A DNA stretch of 47,249 bases from Candidatus Cloacimonadota bacterium (lineage in GTDB: Bacteria > Cloacimonadota > Cloacimonadia > Cloacimonadales > TCS61). The notes under the pieces are model-generated. The model was not told the DNA's origin, made no database searches, and saw only the letters and a program-made list of their open reading frames with translations. The DNA lies in assembly GCA_021735645.1 (NCBI GenBank), contig JAIPGP010000018.1, positions 1 through 47,249 of the forward strand, given 5' to 3'. This document shows, piece after piece, positions 1 to 9,014 of this stretch (positions are counted from its first letter, which is position 1; the number at the start of each line of letters is the position of its first letter). The position numbers and the translations under genes were made by a program.

Positions 1-70
1 TTCCCTTATTAACTATAGTATTAAGCTCTTCTCTTTCTTCTTCTGTTAATGTAACTTTATACTTTATCAT
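1..70 (-). CDS. IS630-family transposase, N-terminal fragment running off the left edge
   Basis: The reverse strand from an ATG at 70 down to base 1 encodes 23 residues beginning MIKYKVTLTEEEREEL. This Lys/Glu-rich start is typical of IS630/Tc1-type transposases, whose N-terminal helix-turn-helix domain commonly opens with a K-x-x-VTLTEEER-like stretch. A good ribosome-binding site (GAGGTG) lies just upstream, about six bases from the ATG. The rest of the gene, including the DDE catalytic domain, lies outside the window, so the family call rests on the N-terminus alone. The element end appears to sit near 137, where it interrupts the neighbouring peptidase gene. Confidence 0.6.
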   Translation of the reverse strand, partial: MIKYKVTLTEEEREELNTIVNKG

Positions 71-113
71 AATCACCTCACTTTTTTATGAGACAATTAT
101 AATTTCGCCTTAC

Positions 114-135
114 GTCATGTCAAGCTTGACGTGAC
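114..135. repeat. 22-bp inverted repeat at the insertion-sequence end
   Basis: The arms GTCATGTCAAG and CTTGACGTGAC are reverse complements except for one position. The palindrome covers the last codons and stop of the truncated peptidase reading frame. It is the likely terminal or subterminal repeat recognised by the adjacent transposase. The 11-mer TCATGTCAAGC also occurs near 30593. Confidence 0.6.
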
Positions 136-2258
136 ACTACATATCTTTGGACTAAAGCAGAATCATAAGCTTCTACACAGTTATTATTATCAATATCACC
201 AAAAACAAGCTCATACTCAGGTAGTCCTTCTATTTCAATAAAATCTATCCAACTGCACTTTGCCGAGGAAGTAAATGGGGTGTTATTGTCGAATTCCCAT
301 TTTAAAGTATTAGTTCCTGCATATAGAGTATAAACTTCTTCACTCCAGTCTATATTTCCACTCCATTCATCCTCTAAATTATCATTAATATAGAACATTA
401 AGTAAGACCAGTTTGCATGAGAGGAAACTTTCTTTCGAAAACTTACGCTACTTTGAGATTCATTTTGTATTGTGAGAAGTAATGCTGATTCACCATATAT
501 TAATGAGGGTTGACTTCTTGCTGAATATACACCTTCATAAGCAACATCTGATGTGATAGACCATTCACCATCGCCTTCAAAACTGAAATCAAACTCTGAG
601 GCGAAATCTCCGCTTTCAAAACTAATCGCATTGGTTCCTTGTAAATTTACAACAACGAAATTAGTTCCTGCTGCTAGAGTGATATCAGTTATCTGCGAAA
701 TGAAGCCGTTTCCATATACGAATAACTCATGTTCACCAACCGGAACATCAGAAAAACTAAATTCACCGGAATTATTTGTCATTTGATCAGCGAAAGGAGA
801 ATCAACGAAGCGTACATTAACACCAAACAGTGGAATTCCAGTTCTAGTATCTATAACAACACCCTCAATATCTGCTAAAGCAACTGACTGTAAATCAACA
901 TCTTGAAAAACGACATTCTGAGCAGGAACATTTATTGTAAATGTCTGGCTGGCATAGCCCCAGGCAGAAAATGTGAAATCGTAAGTTCCTTCACTAATGG
1001 GACGATGATAATCCCCAATTTCAGGATCAGTATATACTTCACTGTGATCAAAGTCATGATCTTCAATTGTTATTTTAGCTTCTAATGGTACACCAAATTC
1101 ATTAGTTACAATACCACGAAGTCCGTAAAGAGATTCCTCTATCAAAAGAAGCATTGCATTATAGTTCCATAGATAATGATCTTCCAGTAAATCAGCCGGA
1201 AGAGGTTTCATTTCACTTAATTCTAAACCAAAACATCTCATATTCTCATACCAGTTCGTGTAATCGACGCTAGAACCTGATATCGGGCAATATAGGAATC
1301 CATTCAATATCCCTCCATTACAGGAATTAAAATAGTCTGGAGGTGATAGTTCATGAACTGCTTCCACATAAGTCTGGCAGGTATTTTGGAACCAGTTATC
1401 ATCTGCATGAAGGGTATCCCAGGTAAACCAGGGATAAAGAATTAACTCAATACCAGAATGCAGATCAGCACTTAGGACAAAATTATGTTCTGCCATAAAT
1501 TCTATCAGAGCAATAATTTCCGGCTGAGTCTCATTACCATCAGGATGCTGTCCATCTTCCGGGTCAGGATAATTGCGGTTCATATCTATTCCATTGGCAT
1601 TTCCGCGAGTAGCTCCAGCAACAGTATTGTTTCCACCAGCGTAAAGACCGTCCGGATTAGCCAGGGGATTGATATAAAGATCAATTTCATTAACAATATT
1701 GTCAATTCTGGGAACTGATCCATATAATGCCAGCAGATCATCAATCAGATGCATAAGTACTATACTTGTAACCAGCTCATCTCCGTGTATTTGACCAGTG
1801 TAATAAAATTCAGGTTCATCTGACTCGATATTAATATCATCACCAATGTGAGCAACTAATAACTCGCGACCTTCAATGGAATAACCAATCGAAAATACTT
1901 CACAGATATCAGGATATTCTTCGGCAAACTGATACATGAGCTCTAGATAAGTATCATAAGTTGGATAATAATCCCAATCCCTCATCTGTTCTCTTGTTTC
2001 TGCCATATCAGGTTCAAAACCGGCAAGGGGACCAGGTATGATCTCAAATGTATAGGGAAGAGTCTTCAGCCGATTCAACTGCTGCTGATTGGCATAGGCA
2101 AAAACGGTATCAACCTCAATTTTATCAATAGAAATCAGACGGGTGAGTATTGCAATCTGTTCTGAGCTTACATTACTTAATTTTAAGTAATATTCAGCGG
2201 CAGATAATATAGATATAAAAAGCAGAAACATTAATACAACAAATACACGTCTATTCAT
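120..2258 (-). CDS. Secreted M14 zinc carboxypeptidase with C-terminal accessory domains, 3' end truncated by an insertion sequence
   Basis: The 712-residue product has a signal peptide (about residues 1-20), a propeptide-like segment, and an M14 metallocarboxypeptidase domain (about 95-375). Expected zinc ligands are His158 and Glu161 (GQIHGDE) and His267 (DLHSG). The substrate-binding Asn-Arg pair is at 227-228 (MNRNY), and the catalytic Glu is in the LELSEMK stretch (about 346). Two carboxypeptidase-regulatory-like beta-sandwich domains follow (about 380-460 and 463-540), then a possible jelly-roll domain and the start of a dockerin-like calcium loop (DIDNNN, 688-693) with its first helix. 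The frame then stops after five residues that appear to come from the inserted element, so the second dockerin helix pair is missing. An SD (GGAGG) precedes the ATG. It is probably exported to degrade extracellular peptides. Surface attachment or sorting may be lost. Confidence 0.85.
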   Translation of the reverse strand: MNRRVFVVLMFLLFISILSAAEYYLKLSNVSSEQIAILTRLISIDKIEVDTVFAYANQQQLNRLKTLPYTFEIIPGPLAGFEPDMAETREQMRDWDYYPTYDTYLELMYQFAEEYPDICEVFSIGYSIEGRELLVAHIGDDINIESDEPEFYYTGQIHGDELVTSIVLMHLIDDLLALYGSVPRIDNIVNEIDLYINPLANPDGLYAGGNNTVAGATRGNANGIDMNRNYPDPEDGQHPDGNETQPEIIALIEFMAEHNFVLSADLHSGIELILYPWFTWDTLHADDNWFQNTCQTYVEAVHELSPPDYFNSCNGGILNGFLYCPISGSSVDYTNWYENMRCFGLELSEMKPLPADLLEDHYLWNYNAMLLLIEESLYGLRGIVTNEFGVPLEAKITIEDHDFDHSEVYTDPEIGDYHRPISEGTYDFTFSAWGYASQTFTINVPAQNVVFQDVDLQSVALADIEGVVIDTRTGIPLFGVNVRFVDSPFADQMTNNSGEFSFSDVPVGEHELFVYGNGFISQITDITLAAGTNFVVVNLQGTNAISFESGDFASEFDFSFEGDGEWSITSDVAYEGVYSARSQPSLIYGESALLLTIQNESQSSVSFRKKVSSHANWSYLMFYINDNLEDEWSGNIDWSEEVYTLYAGTNTLKWEFDNNTPFTSSAKCSWIDFIEIEGLPEYELVFGDIDNNNCVEAYDSALVQRYVVSRQA

Positions 2259-2501
2259 AAGTCCTCCGAATATTTTCTCCTGAATTTATCAATATTAGAC
2301 TCAAGTCAAGGATTTCTCATAAATACTATCATCCAACTGAATTCCACACGATAAAAATCTGACGTTAATGGGAGTGAGAAAATATTTTAACTCAAGTTCC
2401 CTGATGAGGACATCGTATCCAGACCTGGTCAGGGATTATGGAATTTGCTGGTAGTAACTAAATAATTTCGATGAATACATCTCAAGTATTCCAAACTTGA
2501 A
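2259..2501. other. Intergenic gap without recognised genes
   Basis: This 243-base AT-rich stretch separates two reverse-strand genes. It contains a small GACC-T-GGTC hairpin near 2431, too short to call a terminator. I see no credible reading frame in it. Confidence 0.4.
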
Positions 2502-4406
2502 TCATCTCTGAGTATTATCCTGGTATTGCAGATTATATAAAGTCTGATAGCGGACATTAGTTTGCAGTAGTTCCTGATGAGTTCCCATTCCCACAATACA
2601 GCCTTTATCCATCACAATAATTTTATCTGAATTAAGAATAGTAGAGAGCCGGTGAGCAATCATCACCACAGTTCTATCTTTAGTTGCCTGTTCAATGGCT
2701 TTCTGCACTTTTTGTTCAGCTTCGGTATCCAGGGCACTGGTTGCTTCATCAAAGATGAGAATTGGCGGGTCTCCCACAATGCTTCTGGCAATGCACAATC
2801 TTTGTTTCTGTCCCCCGGAAAGGTTAGCGGCTTTAGTATCTAAAAGCGTATCATAGCCATTATCAAGCTCGACGATAAATTCATCGGCATTAGCTATTCT
2901 GGCAGATTCCATAAGAGTGGGACGGTCTATTTCATTCAGGGAGCCATAGGAGATATTATTGCAGACCGTATCTGAAAAGAGAATGGAATCCTGGGTAACA
3001 GTCCCAAAAAGCAGTCGCAGGTCTTTGATCTTGATTTTCCGGATAGAAATGCCATCAATGGAAATCATTCCTTTAGTGGTATCATACATCCTGGTCAGCA
3101 GATTAGTAATAGTAGTTTTTCCTGAGCCGCTGCTGCCCACCAGAGCGAGGCGTTCTCCTTTATTGATCACCAGATTGATATCATGCAGCACGTCAGTATT
3201 TCCGTCATAAGAAAAGGAAACATCATGAAATTCTATCTTATCATCAAAGCTGTTTTTCTCAATAGCATTTTCATCTTCGACTATTTGGCTGTCCTGATCG
3301 AGTATTTCAGAAATTCTTTCCAGCGAAATCAAAGCTTTGCGAATATTTGTATAGGTTTTAGTGAGGTTTTTTAAAGGGTGAAGCATAGAGAATATGGCAA
3401 AAAGAAATGCCATGAAACTGCCAAAGGTAAAGGTGCTGCCGGGTGTGAGAACTATCTTTCCACCAACTACTAGAATAATACAGCCGATGAGCACGCTATT
3501 CAGTTCTGAAAGTGGAGTAGTGAGGAAATGATAGACCTTGGATTTGAGCCAGTAGGTAAACTGCTTATGATTGATTTCTCTAAAACGGTCATATTCCAGC
3601 TTTTCATGCGAGAAAGCCTTCACTATTTTTATACTGGAAAGCACTTCTTCGACATAACTGAAAAGATGAGACATCTGGTTTTGAATGCGTCTGGCATATT
3701 TTTTCATTTTAGAACCGATCAACGAAACCAGCCAGGAAAATACCGGCAATATCAGCAGTGATATCAGGAACAATCTGCTATTGATCGTGATTGCCGTGAT
3801 CATATAAACAAATATGAGGATCACATCCTGAAAAGAGAGAAACACTGATTCTATAAACATCACATTAACTATTTGCACATCATTGACCATACGCACCAGC
3901 GAATCACCGATTTTGTTTTTATTAAAAAATGCCAGACTCTGGTAGAGATATTTATGATACATCATGTTTCTTACTTCGCGAATCGTATAGCCCTGTAAAT
4001 AAGCAAAGAGGTATTTCTGCCCCAGAAAGAATATATTCTTAAAAATTGTGAGAATCGCAAATAATACTGCAATTGTCCAAAGCAGCATCACCGGATCAGA
4101 TTGTTTCATGATCAAGGCCAGGTTATCTAATACAGGCTGATAGCTTCTATCTGTCAGTAGTGTTTTTATTCCTCCCAGCTCAGAGATAGAATTACTTAGC
4201 ATCTGCTGTACTGCCAGCCAGAATTGAGGAAAACTATGATAGAGCACAGCCGGTTTATCTGTCACAAATACATTGTCCAGCAGCGGGATCACCATCAAGA
4301 TGCTCACTCCGCTGAACAGGGCAAAACCTAAGGTAAAAAACAATCCACCCAGCACATAGCCCCAGCGGTGCAGCATGATCAAATATATCTTTTTTAAGTT
4401 CTTCAT
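2502..4406 (-). CDS. MsbA-like ABC exporter, fused permease and ATPase
   Basis: The 634-residue half-transporter has a six-helix ABC type I exporter domain (about residues 10-355) followed by an ATPase domain (about 385-620). The ATPase has every expected motif: Walker A GSSGSGKTT, Q-loop region, signature LSGGQKQR, Walker B ILIFDEAT with its catalytic Glu, and the switch His in IAHRLST. It should work as a homodimer in the inner membrane. The closest well-known relatives are MsbA-type lipid A/phospholipid flippases, which suits a Gram-negative host. Multidrug export cannot be excluded from sequence alone. An AAGGAT site lies upstream of the ATG. A 92-base gap separates it from the upstream bcp gene, so it may be the last member of an acyl-CoA ligase-bcp-exporter operon. 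Confidence 0.85.
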   Translation of the reverse strand: MKNLKKIYLIMLHRWGYVLGGLFFTLGFALFSGVSILMVIPLLDNVFVTDKPAVLYHSFPQFWLAVQQMLSNSISELGGIKTLLTDRSYQPVLDNLALIMKQSDPVMLLWTIAVLFAILTIFKNIFFLGQKYLFAYLQGYTIREVRNMMYHKYLYQSLAFFNKNKIGDSLVRMVNDVQIVNVMFIESVFLSFQDVILIFVYMITAITINSRLFLISLLILPVFSWLVSLIGSKMKKYARRIQNQMSHLFSYVEEVLSSIKIVKAFSHEKLEYDRFREINHKQFTYWLKSKVYHFLTTPLSELNSVLIGCIILVVGGKIVLTPGSTFTFGSFMAFLFAIFSMLHPLKNLTKTYTNIRKALISLERISEILDQDSQIVEDENAIEKNSFDDKIEFHDVSFSYDGNTDVLHDINLVINKGERLALVGSSGSGKTTITNLLTRMYDTTKGMISIDGISIRKIKIKDLRLLFGTVTQDSILFSDTVCNNISYGSLNEIDRPTLMESARIANADEFIVELDNGYDTLLDTKAANLSGGQKQRLCIARSIVGDPPILIFDEATSALDTEAEQKVQKAIEQATKDRTVVMIAHRLSTILNSDKIIVMDKGCIVGMGTHQELLQTNVRYQTLYNLQYQDNTQR

Positions 4407-4498
4407 AAATATCCTTCTTAAGGCAAAGATTCTTCTTTACCAGCTAAGCGGTTAATATTTTTTCTTAAGATAAATTGTCAATTAGAAGCCGGATTGAG

Positions 4499-4972
4499 CT
4501 ATTCACCCAGCAACATCTGCACCTCTTTTAGTATCCGCTCCGCATGTCCCTTTGCTTTCACATTATACCACACCTGGCTGATCTTTCCAGCCGGGTCAAT
4601 CAGGAATGTACTGCGGATAACACCCAGAAATGATTTGCCATACAGCTTTTTCTCCCGCCAGGTATCATAAGCTTTGATTACTTCCAGTTCAGGATCGCTT
4701 AATAAATGCAGGCTCAATTCCTGTTTACAGATAAATTTCTGATGGCTTTGCACACTGTCTTTACTTATCCCCAGAACTTGCACGCCCAGAGAGGCGAATT
4801 GCTCCTGCAGACAGGTGAAATCTTTTGCCTGAATTGTGCAGCCGGGCGTATTATCCTTAGGATAAAAGTAGATCAGCAGCCACTTACCCAGAAAGTCTGT
4901 TGACTTCACTCTGGTATTATCCTGATCGTGTAAGGCAAATACAGGGGCTGTATCACCGATTTTCAATGCCAT
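4499..4972 (-). CDS. bcp: Peroxiredoxin of the Bcp/PrxQ type
   Basis: The 157-residue protein has the usual Bcp length and the motif YPKDNTPGCT with peroxidatic Cys45. The family reduces hydroperoxides using thioredoxin. The resolving Cys found five residues later in many Bcp proteins (position 50 in E. coli) is replaced by Lys50. Cys54 and a Cys near residue 83 are candidates, so the protein may resolve differently or behave as a 1-Cys enzyme. It is cytoplasmic, with no signal peptide. The gene starts 14 bases after the acyl-CoA ligase stop with its own strong GGGAGG site, suggesting co-transcription. In an anaerobe this would serve oxygen and peroxide defence. Confidence 0.92.
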   Translation of the reverse strand: MALKIGDTAPVFALHDQDNTRVKSTDFLGKWLLIYFYPKDNTPGCTIQAKDFTCLQEQFASLGVQVLGISKDSVQSHQKFICKQELSLHLLSDPELEVIKAYDTWREKKLYGKSFLGVIRSTFLIDPAGKISQVWYNVKAKGHAERILKEVQMLLGE

Positions 4973-4986
4973 TATTCCTCCCTGCC

Positions 4987-6639
4987 TTATTTGGCATATA
5001 AATAGCGTTTCACTTTATTAGTTGGCGTTTTCACAAATTCCTCCGGTATTAGCTCTATTGCTGATATTTTGGAATATGCCGGCAGTTTTTCATTGATCTT
5101 TTTGAGATTTTCGTCCATCAGTTTAATTATTTGCTGGTCTTTGATGTCCTCAGCGCCGGTGGAAACAAAATCAGGATAAACCAGGGCTATCAGCTTGCTA
5201 TCTCGTTCGATAACCAGTGATTCCAGGATATAGGGCATATTATTTAACCTTGCTTCCAGTTCTTCCGGGTATATGTTATGTCCTGAAGGTCCCAAAATCA
5301 TATTTTTTTTCCTGCCAGTCAGGAAAATAAAACCATCTTTATCAATTAAGCCCAGATCGCCAGTATGCATCCAGCCATCTGCCGTAAAAGTCTCCTGGGT
5401 AGCTTTCTCATTTTTGTAATATCCATCCATCAGGCTTTCACCTCTTACCAGTACTTCACCGATCACTTTGTCCGGCTCAGGAGAATCAACCTTGATTTCC
5501 AGCCAGTCCACTACTTTTCCAACGGATGCCTGCTTCGTGGTTTTCCAGCTGGCATAACTGATCAGCGGTCCGCACTCGGTCATACCATAGCCGATCGTAT
5601 AGGGAAATTTTATCTTGCGCATAAAGTTTTCTACTTCCGGCGAAAACGCTGCTCCACCCAGTACAAGTTCGCGGAAATTATTACCAAAAGCTGCTGAAAG
5701 CTTCTTATTGATCTTTGCCCCGATCACAGAATTGATCAAGGGCAGGCTTAATAAGGTTTTCATTGGCTCTTTGCTGATCACAGGTTTAAGCTGTTTCCGA
5801 TATATTTTTTCTATGATCAATGGAACAGAGAGTATCAGCTCCGGCTTCACTTCATTAAAAGCCTTCACAATCACTTTAGGTGAAGGAATTTTACCCAGAA
5901 AAGTAACATGACAACCCAAAGTGAAGGGAAAGAGAAATTCAAAGGCACAACCATAAGCATGAGCCAATGGTAAAAATGAAAGGATACTATTTCCCCGTTT
6001 CAAGGGCATATTCTCTCTGGCATAGAGCAGATTTGCCAGCATACAATTATGCGAAAGCATCACACCCTTCGATAAACCGGTTGTGCCGGAAGTATATACG
6101 ATAGCTGCCAGCAGTTCATTGGAAATTTTCGGAAATATTAATTCTCCCGGAGTCGGTTTGAAATCTGAAGAATATAAATATTCTGAAAATAAGCGGGATA
6201 AAGAGGACTTCACCAGCTTCTTTTGCTCAAAAAGAACGGAGAAATCTTCCAGCTTCACTAAACCCAGTAAAGCCGGCATCTTTTCCTCATCGATCAGATC
6301 ATAATGATATTGGCTTATAAAGAGAAGAACTGCATCAGAATGATTGACGATATGTTGAATATCCTCGCTGTGAAAATCTGGCAGAATTGGCACTATCACT
6401 GCTCCGTAAGTGATTGCCGATAAAAAGACAATGCCCCAGTTAACAGTGTTTCCGCCCACAACGGCTATTTTATCTCCCGGCTTAAGACCCATTTTATGAT
6501 AGATCTGGTGCATTGCCAGTATATGTCTGCCTATCTGACCATAAGTGAGTGTTTTCCCCTTGTAATCGCTGAGGGCATTTAATTCCCAGTTATCCCTGAT
6601 ACTGGTCTCAAAATATTGAACATAATTATCTTTAATCAT
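4987..6639 (-). CDS. Long-chain acyl-CoA synthetase/AMP-forming ligase
   Basis: The 550-residue protein is an ANL-superfamily adenylating enzyme. Motifs in order are the P-loop YTSGTTGLSKG (about 197-207), the A5 motif GYGMTECGP, TGDLG (A7) and GRKKNMIL (A8), with a C-terminal lid domain ending in a PTNKVKR-type A10 motif containing the catalytic Lys. The family activates a carboxylate with ATP and transfers it to CoA. Overall organisation resembles FadD-type fatty-acyl ligases, but the substrate cannot be read from the sequence. The start has a GAGGTG site six to seven bases upstream. It leads a reverse-strand unit with bcp and possibly the MsbA-like exporter, which hints at lipid metabolism. 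Confidence 0.85.
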   Translation of the reverse strand: MIKDNYVQYFETSIRDNWELNALSDYKGKTLTYGQIGRHILAMHQIYHKMGLKPGDKIAVVGGNTVNWGIVFLSAITYGAVIVPILPDFHSEDIQHIVNHSDAVLLFISQYHYDLIDEEKMPALLGLVKLEDFSVLFEQKKLVKSSLSRLFSEYLYSSDFKPTPGELIFPKISNELLAAIVYTSGTTGLSKGVMLSHNCMLANLLYARENMPLKRGNSILSFLPLAHAYGCAFEFLFPFTLGCHVTFLGKIPSPKVIVKAFNEVKPELILSVPLIIEKIYRKQLKPVISKEPMKTLLSLPLINSVIGAKINKKLSAAFGNNFRELVLGGAAFSPEVENFMRKIKFPYTIGYGMTECGPLISYASWKTTKQASVGKVVDWLEIKVDSPEPDKVIGEVLVRGESLMDGYYKNEKATQETFTADGWMHTGDLGLIDKDGFIFLTGRKKNMILGPSGHNIYPEELEARLNNMPYILESLVIERDSKLIALVYPDFVSTGAEDIKDQQIIKLMDENLKKINEKLPAYSKISAIELIPEEFVKTPTNKVKRYLYAK

Positions 6640-6829
6640 AATTCACCTCATTCCCTTTTATGCTAAAACTATAAAATATATTATTTAAATAATCGGCAAG
6701 CAAAAACATTATTATAGTTTCCAGACAGCCTTCCGAAAGGTAGTAGGAAGACCATACTTCAGGGCATAATGGTCAATTAGGAGAGTTTTATCGCTTGACA
6801 GAAAACTGGATGTATCAGCTAATTCACCC

Positions 6830-8734
6830 ATGAAAGAAAGCATAGATAAGTATCAGAAATTTTTAGCAGAAATTGATGACATTATGCGAGCAAATCCTGC
6901 AGAGGCATTAGCCCAATTAGAGGATTTCAGGCAAAAGCTGGATGCTGATGATCCTGATCTGAGCAATGAAATTGATTTTAAGCTGGCTCAGGCAAAGGAT
7001 CAAACTGGTGATTTCGAGGGTGCTGAGCCTATTCTTAAAATGCTTTTGAAGAAGTACAAGGACAAGCATGATGCTAATGGCCTGGTGCGGATCACTAATG
7101 AGCTGGGTAATAATTACTGGTCACGAGGTATCCTGAATAAATCGCTGGAATACTATCTGCAAAGTTTGAATATTCTGGAAGAACGGGAAGATTTCAGCAA
7201 GATGTGTGTCCCCTTGAATAATATTGGGCAGATATACTGGTATAACAAGGATTTTGCCAAAGCCCGGGATTCCTATTGCCGCTCTCTGGAACTGGCAAAT
7301 GAGTATAAACCGGAAGTAAGTGGAGACGCTTTACTCAATCTGGGGATATTATCTGCAGAAGAAGGAGATTTTCAGCAGGCAGTAGAATTTTATAAGAGGG
7401 CTTTAACCGTTTATACTGACCAGAATTATAGAGCAAATATCCCGGTTATCCAGGTGAATCTGGCATTGCTTTATGAAGATACCGACCAGGATGATCTGGC
7501 AGTTGAATATCATCAGAAGGCACTGCAATCTTTCCGGGAGGCGGGAAACCGTTTCGGTGAGATGCATGTTTTAATGAATTATGCCGGTTTTCTGATTGCA
7601 AGAAAGAAATTTACCGGAGTTCCGGAAATTCTGGACAATGCCAGTACTATAGCAGAAGAACTGGATGCCAGAAATCAGATCATCCAATTGTATCTGCATT
7701 ACCGGGATTATTATCACGGGATTGGCGATATTGCCCATGCTTATAAATATTTTGAGAAGTTCCATGATGCCGAGATCGATAGACTTGATATGGAAAACCG
7801 CGAAAAACTTACTGAAATGCTCACAAAATATGAGACCGCACAGAAAGAAAAAGAAGCGAAGATGCTGCGCAGTCAAAATGAACTTCTGGAAAAGAAGAAT
7901 ATAGTGATCGAAGAGAAGAGCCAGGCACTTGACCTTGCCAATCGCAAACTGCAAAAAGCAAATCTGGAACTGGAACATCGCCTGGAAAATATTATTAATA
8001 AATGGCATGAACAGGAAATGGTTAATCGTGGCAGCGAGAATCTGGGCGGGTTCAACGTTATTCTTTCTAATATTGCCCATCAGTGGAAGCAGCCTTTGAA
8101 TGCAGTGGTACTTATGATCCAGAACCTGCAGGATGCTTATGAATTTGGTGAATTGGATTCTGACTTCCTGGAAAAATTTCATGACCAGATTTATCAGCAG
8201 ATCAAATATATGTCAAATATCATTGATAACTTCGCCTATAATTTGAGAGATTCAGATGAAAGGTCTGACTTTTCTTTGCAACACGCTCTGAAATTAAGTA
8301 CTATGCTGCTGGAAAAAACACTGGAAATGGAAAGCATCACTTTGATAAACGATATTAAAAACGATTTTCATATTCCAGGGAACGAAAGCCAGTTCATTCA
8401 AGTCCTCATGGTGCTGCTCTCTAATGCCGTGGAAGTTTTTCAATCTCATACACAGGAAAATGCCCTGATTGAACTCGCTGCTGAAGTGCAGGCAGATAAA
8501 TTGGTCTTTGAAGTTAGTGATAATGGACAACTTATCCCCGAAGACGTGCTCCCGCATATCTTTGATGTCTTTTATTCCACGAAAAGCAAAAAGAATAATA
8601 CCGGTCTGGGATTAACTTTAGCGAAGAAAATTATTAAAGAAAAATTCAATGGCAAAATAGAGTGCTACAACCGCAAAAACTGGGTCGTCTTCAGGATTAT
8701 TCTTCCTTTTAATGCCAAATCAGAAAAATCTTGA
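6830..8734 (+). CDS. Soluble sensor histidine kinase with N-terminal tetratricopeptide repeats
   Basis: The 634-residue protein has no membrane segment or signal peptide. Residues from about 15 to 330 form TPR-type helical repeats (about seven), followed by a coiled coil (about 330-395) rich in Lys/Glu. A histidine-kinase core follows. The H-box IAHQWKQPLNAV places the phosphoacceptor at His417, the N-box contains LLSNAVEVF, and the G-box is TGLGLTLAKKII. No receiver domain is fused and no response regulator gene is adjacent, so it is an orphan kinase. The TPR domain probably senses a protein partner or peptide. The start is the only nearby ATG in frame. No close Shine-Dalgarno is visible: the nearest (AGGAGAG) lies about 45 bases upstream, so initiation is uncertain. 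Confidence 0.85.
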   Translation: MKESIDKYQKFLAEIDDIMRANPAEALAQLEDFRQKLDADDPDLSNEIDFKLAQAKDQTGDFEGAEPILKMLLKKYKDKHDANGLVRITNELGNNYWSRGILNKSLEYYLQSLNILEEREDFSKMCVPLNNIGQIYWYNKDFAKARDSYCRSLELANEYKPEVSGDALLNLGILSAEEGDFQQAVEFYKRALTVYTDQNYRANIPVIQVNLALLYEDTDQDDLAVEYHQKALQSFREAGNRFGEMHVLMNYAGFLIARKKFTGVPEILDNASTIAEELDARNQIIQLYLHYRDYYHGIGDIAHAYKYFEKFHDAEIDRLDMENREKLTEMLTKYETAQKEKEAKMLRSQNELLEKKNIVIEEKSQALDLANRKLQKANLELEHRLENIINKWHEQEMVNRGSENLGGFNVILSNIAHQWKQPLNAVVLMIQNLQDAYEFGELDSDFLEKFHDQIYQQIKYMSNIIDNFAYNLRDSDERSDFSLQHALKLSTMLLEKTLEMESITLINDIKNDFHIPGNESQFIQVLMVLLSNAVEVFQSHTQENALIELAAEVQADKLVFEVSDNGQLIPEDVLPHIFDVFYSTKSKKNNTGLGLTLAKKIIKEKFNGKIECYNRKNWVVFRIILPFNAKSEKS

Positions 8735-8783
8735 AAATAATATTGACAGGAAAACGGGTATTAACATTTTTACATTCACGTGT

Positions 8784-8860
8784 GCGCCCATGGCTCAACT
8801 GGATAGAGCACCTGACTACGGATCAGGAGGTTAGGGGTCCGAATCCTCTTGGGCGTGCCA
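8784..8860 (+). tRNA. tRNA-Arg (anticodon ACG)
   Basis: The 77-base sequence folds into a complete cloverleaf. The acceptor stem GCGCCCA pairs with TGGGCGT (one G-U), the D-stem is GCTC/GAGC, and the anticodon stem CCTGA/TCAGG encloses loop CTACGGA with anticodon ACG. The five-base variable loop is AGGTT, and the T-arm AGGGG/CCTCT has loop TCCGAAT. The CCA end is encoded. ACG is normally deaminated to ICG and reads CGU/CGC/CGA arginine codons. It lies 49 bases after the histidine kinase stop. Confidence 0.96.
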
Positions 8861-8894
8861 TTTTTGTATATAAGTGGTTAGTAGTAATATATTT

Positions 8895-8923
8895 AGGCGA
8901 GTGTAATAACTCGCCTTTTTTTT
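8895..8923 (+). terminator. Rho-independent terminator after tRNA-Arg
   Basis: AGGCGAG and CTCGCCT form a seven-base-pair stem with an eight-base loop, followed directly by eight or more T residues. It lies 35 bases after the tRNA CCA end and should end transcription of the tRNA. Confidence 0.88.
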
Positions 8924-9014
8924 GTTAAAGGGCCCCACTCTATCATCAAACTTTTATTGCTTATCATCTCGAAAGGGTAGTTTTACGTAGCTTAATCCGG
9001 ATTAAGCATTAATT

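Larger units (their letters stand above)
1..139. mobile_element. One end of an IS630-like insertion sequence
   Basis: Between the transposase start codon (70) and the peptidase gene lies a short leader ending in an almost perfect 22-base inverted repeat at 114-135 (centre AAGCTT, one mismatched pair). A TA dinucleotide follows at 138-139. IS630-family elements insert at TA and carry terminal or subterminal inverted repeats, so this arrangement fits an element end at about 137. The exact boundary is inferred. The other end and the duplicated TA lie outside the window. Confidence 0.5.

Noticed and set aside
6795-6823. TTGACA ... GCTAAT promoter for the histidine kinase gene
   Set aside because: The -10 box is poor, and it would place transcription start almost on the ATG. 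It is too weak to list as a feature.
7571-8182. 203-codon open frame on the reverse strand inside the histidine kinase gene
   Set aside because: It mirrors a strongly supported coding gene, has no ribosome-binding site or domain, and its Phe/Ile/Leu-rich translation is typical of an antisense shadow.
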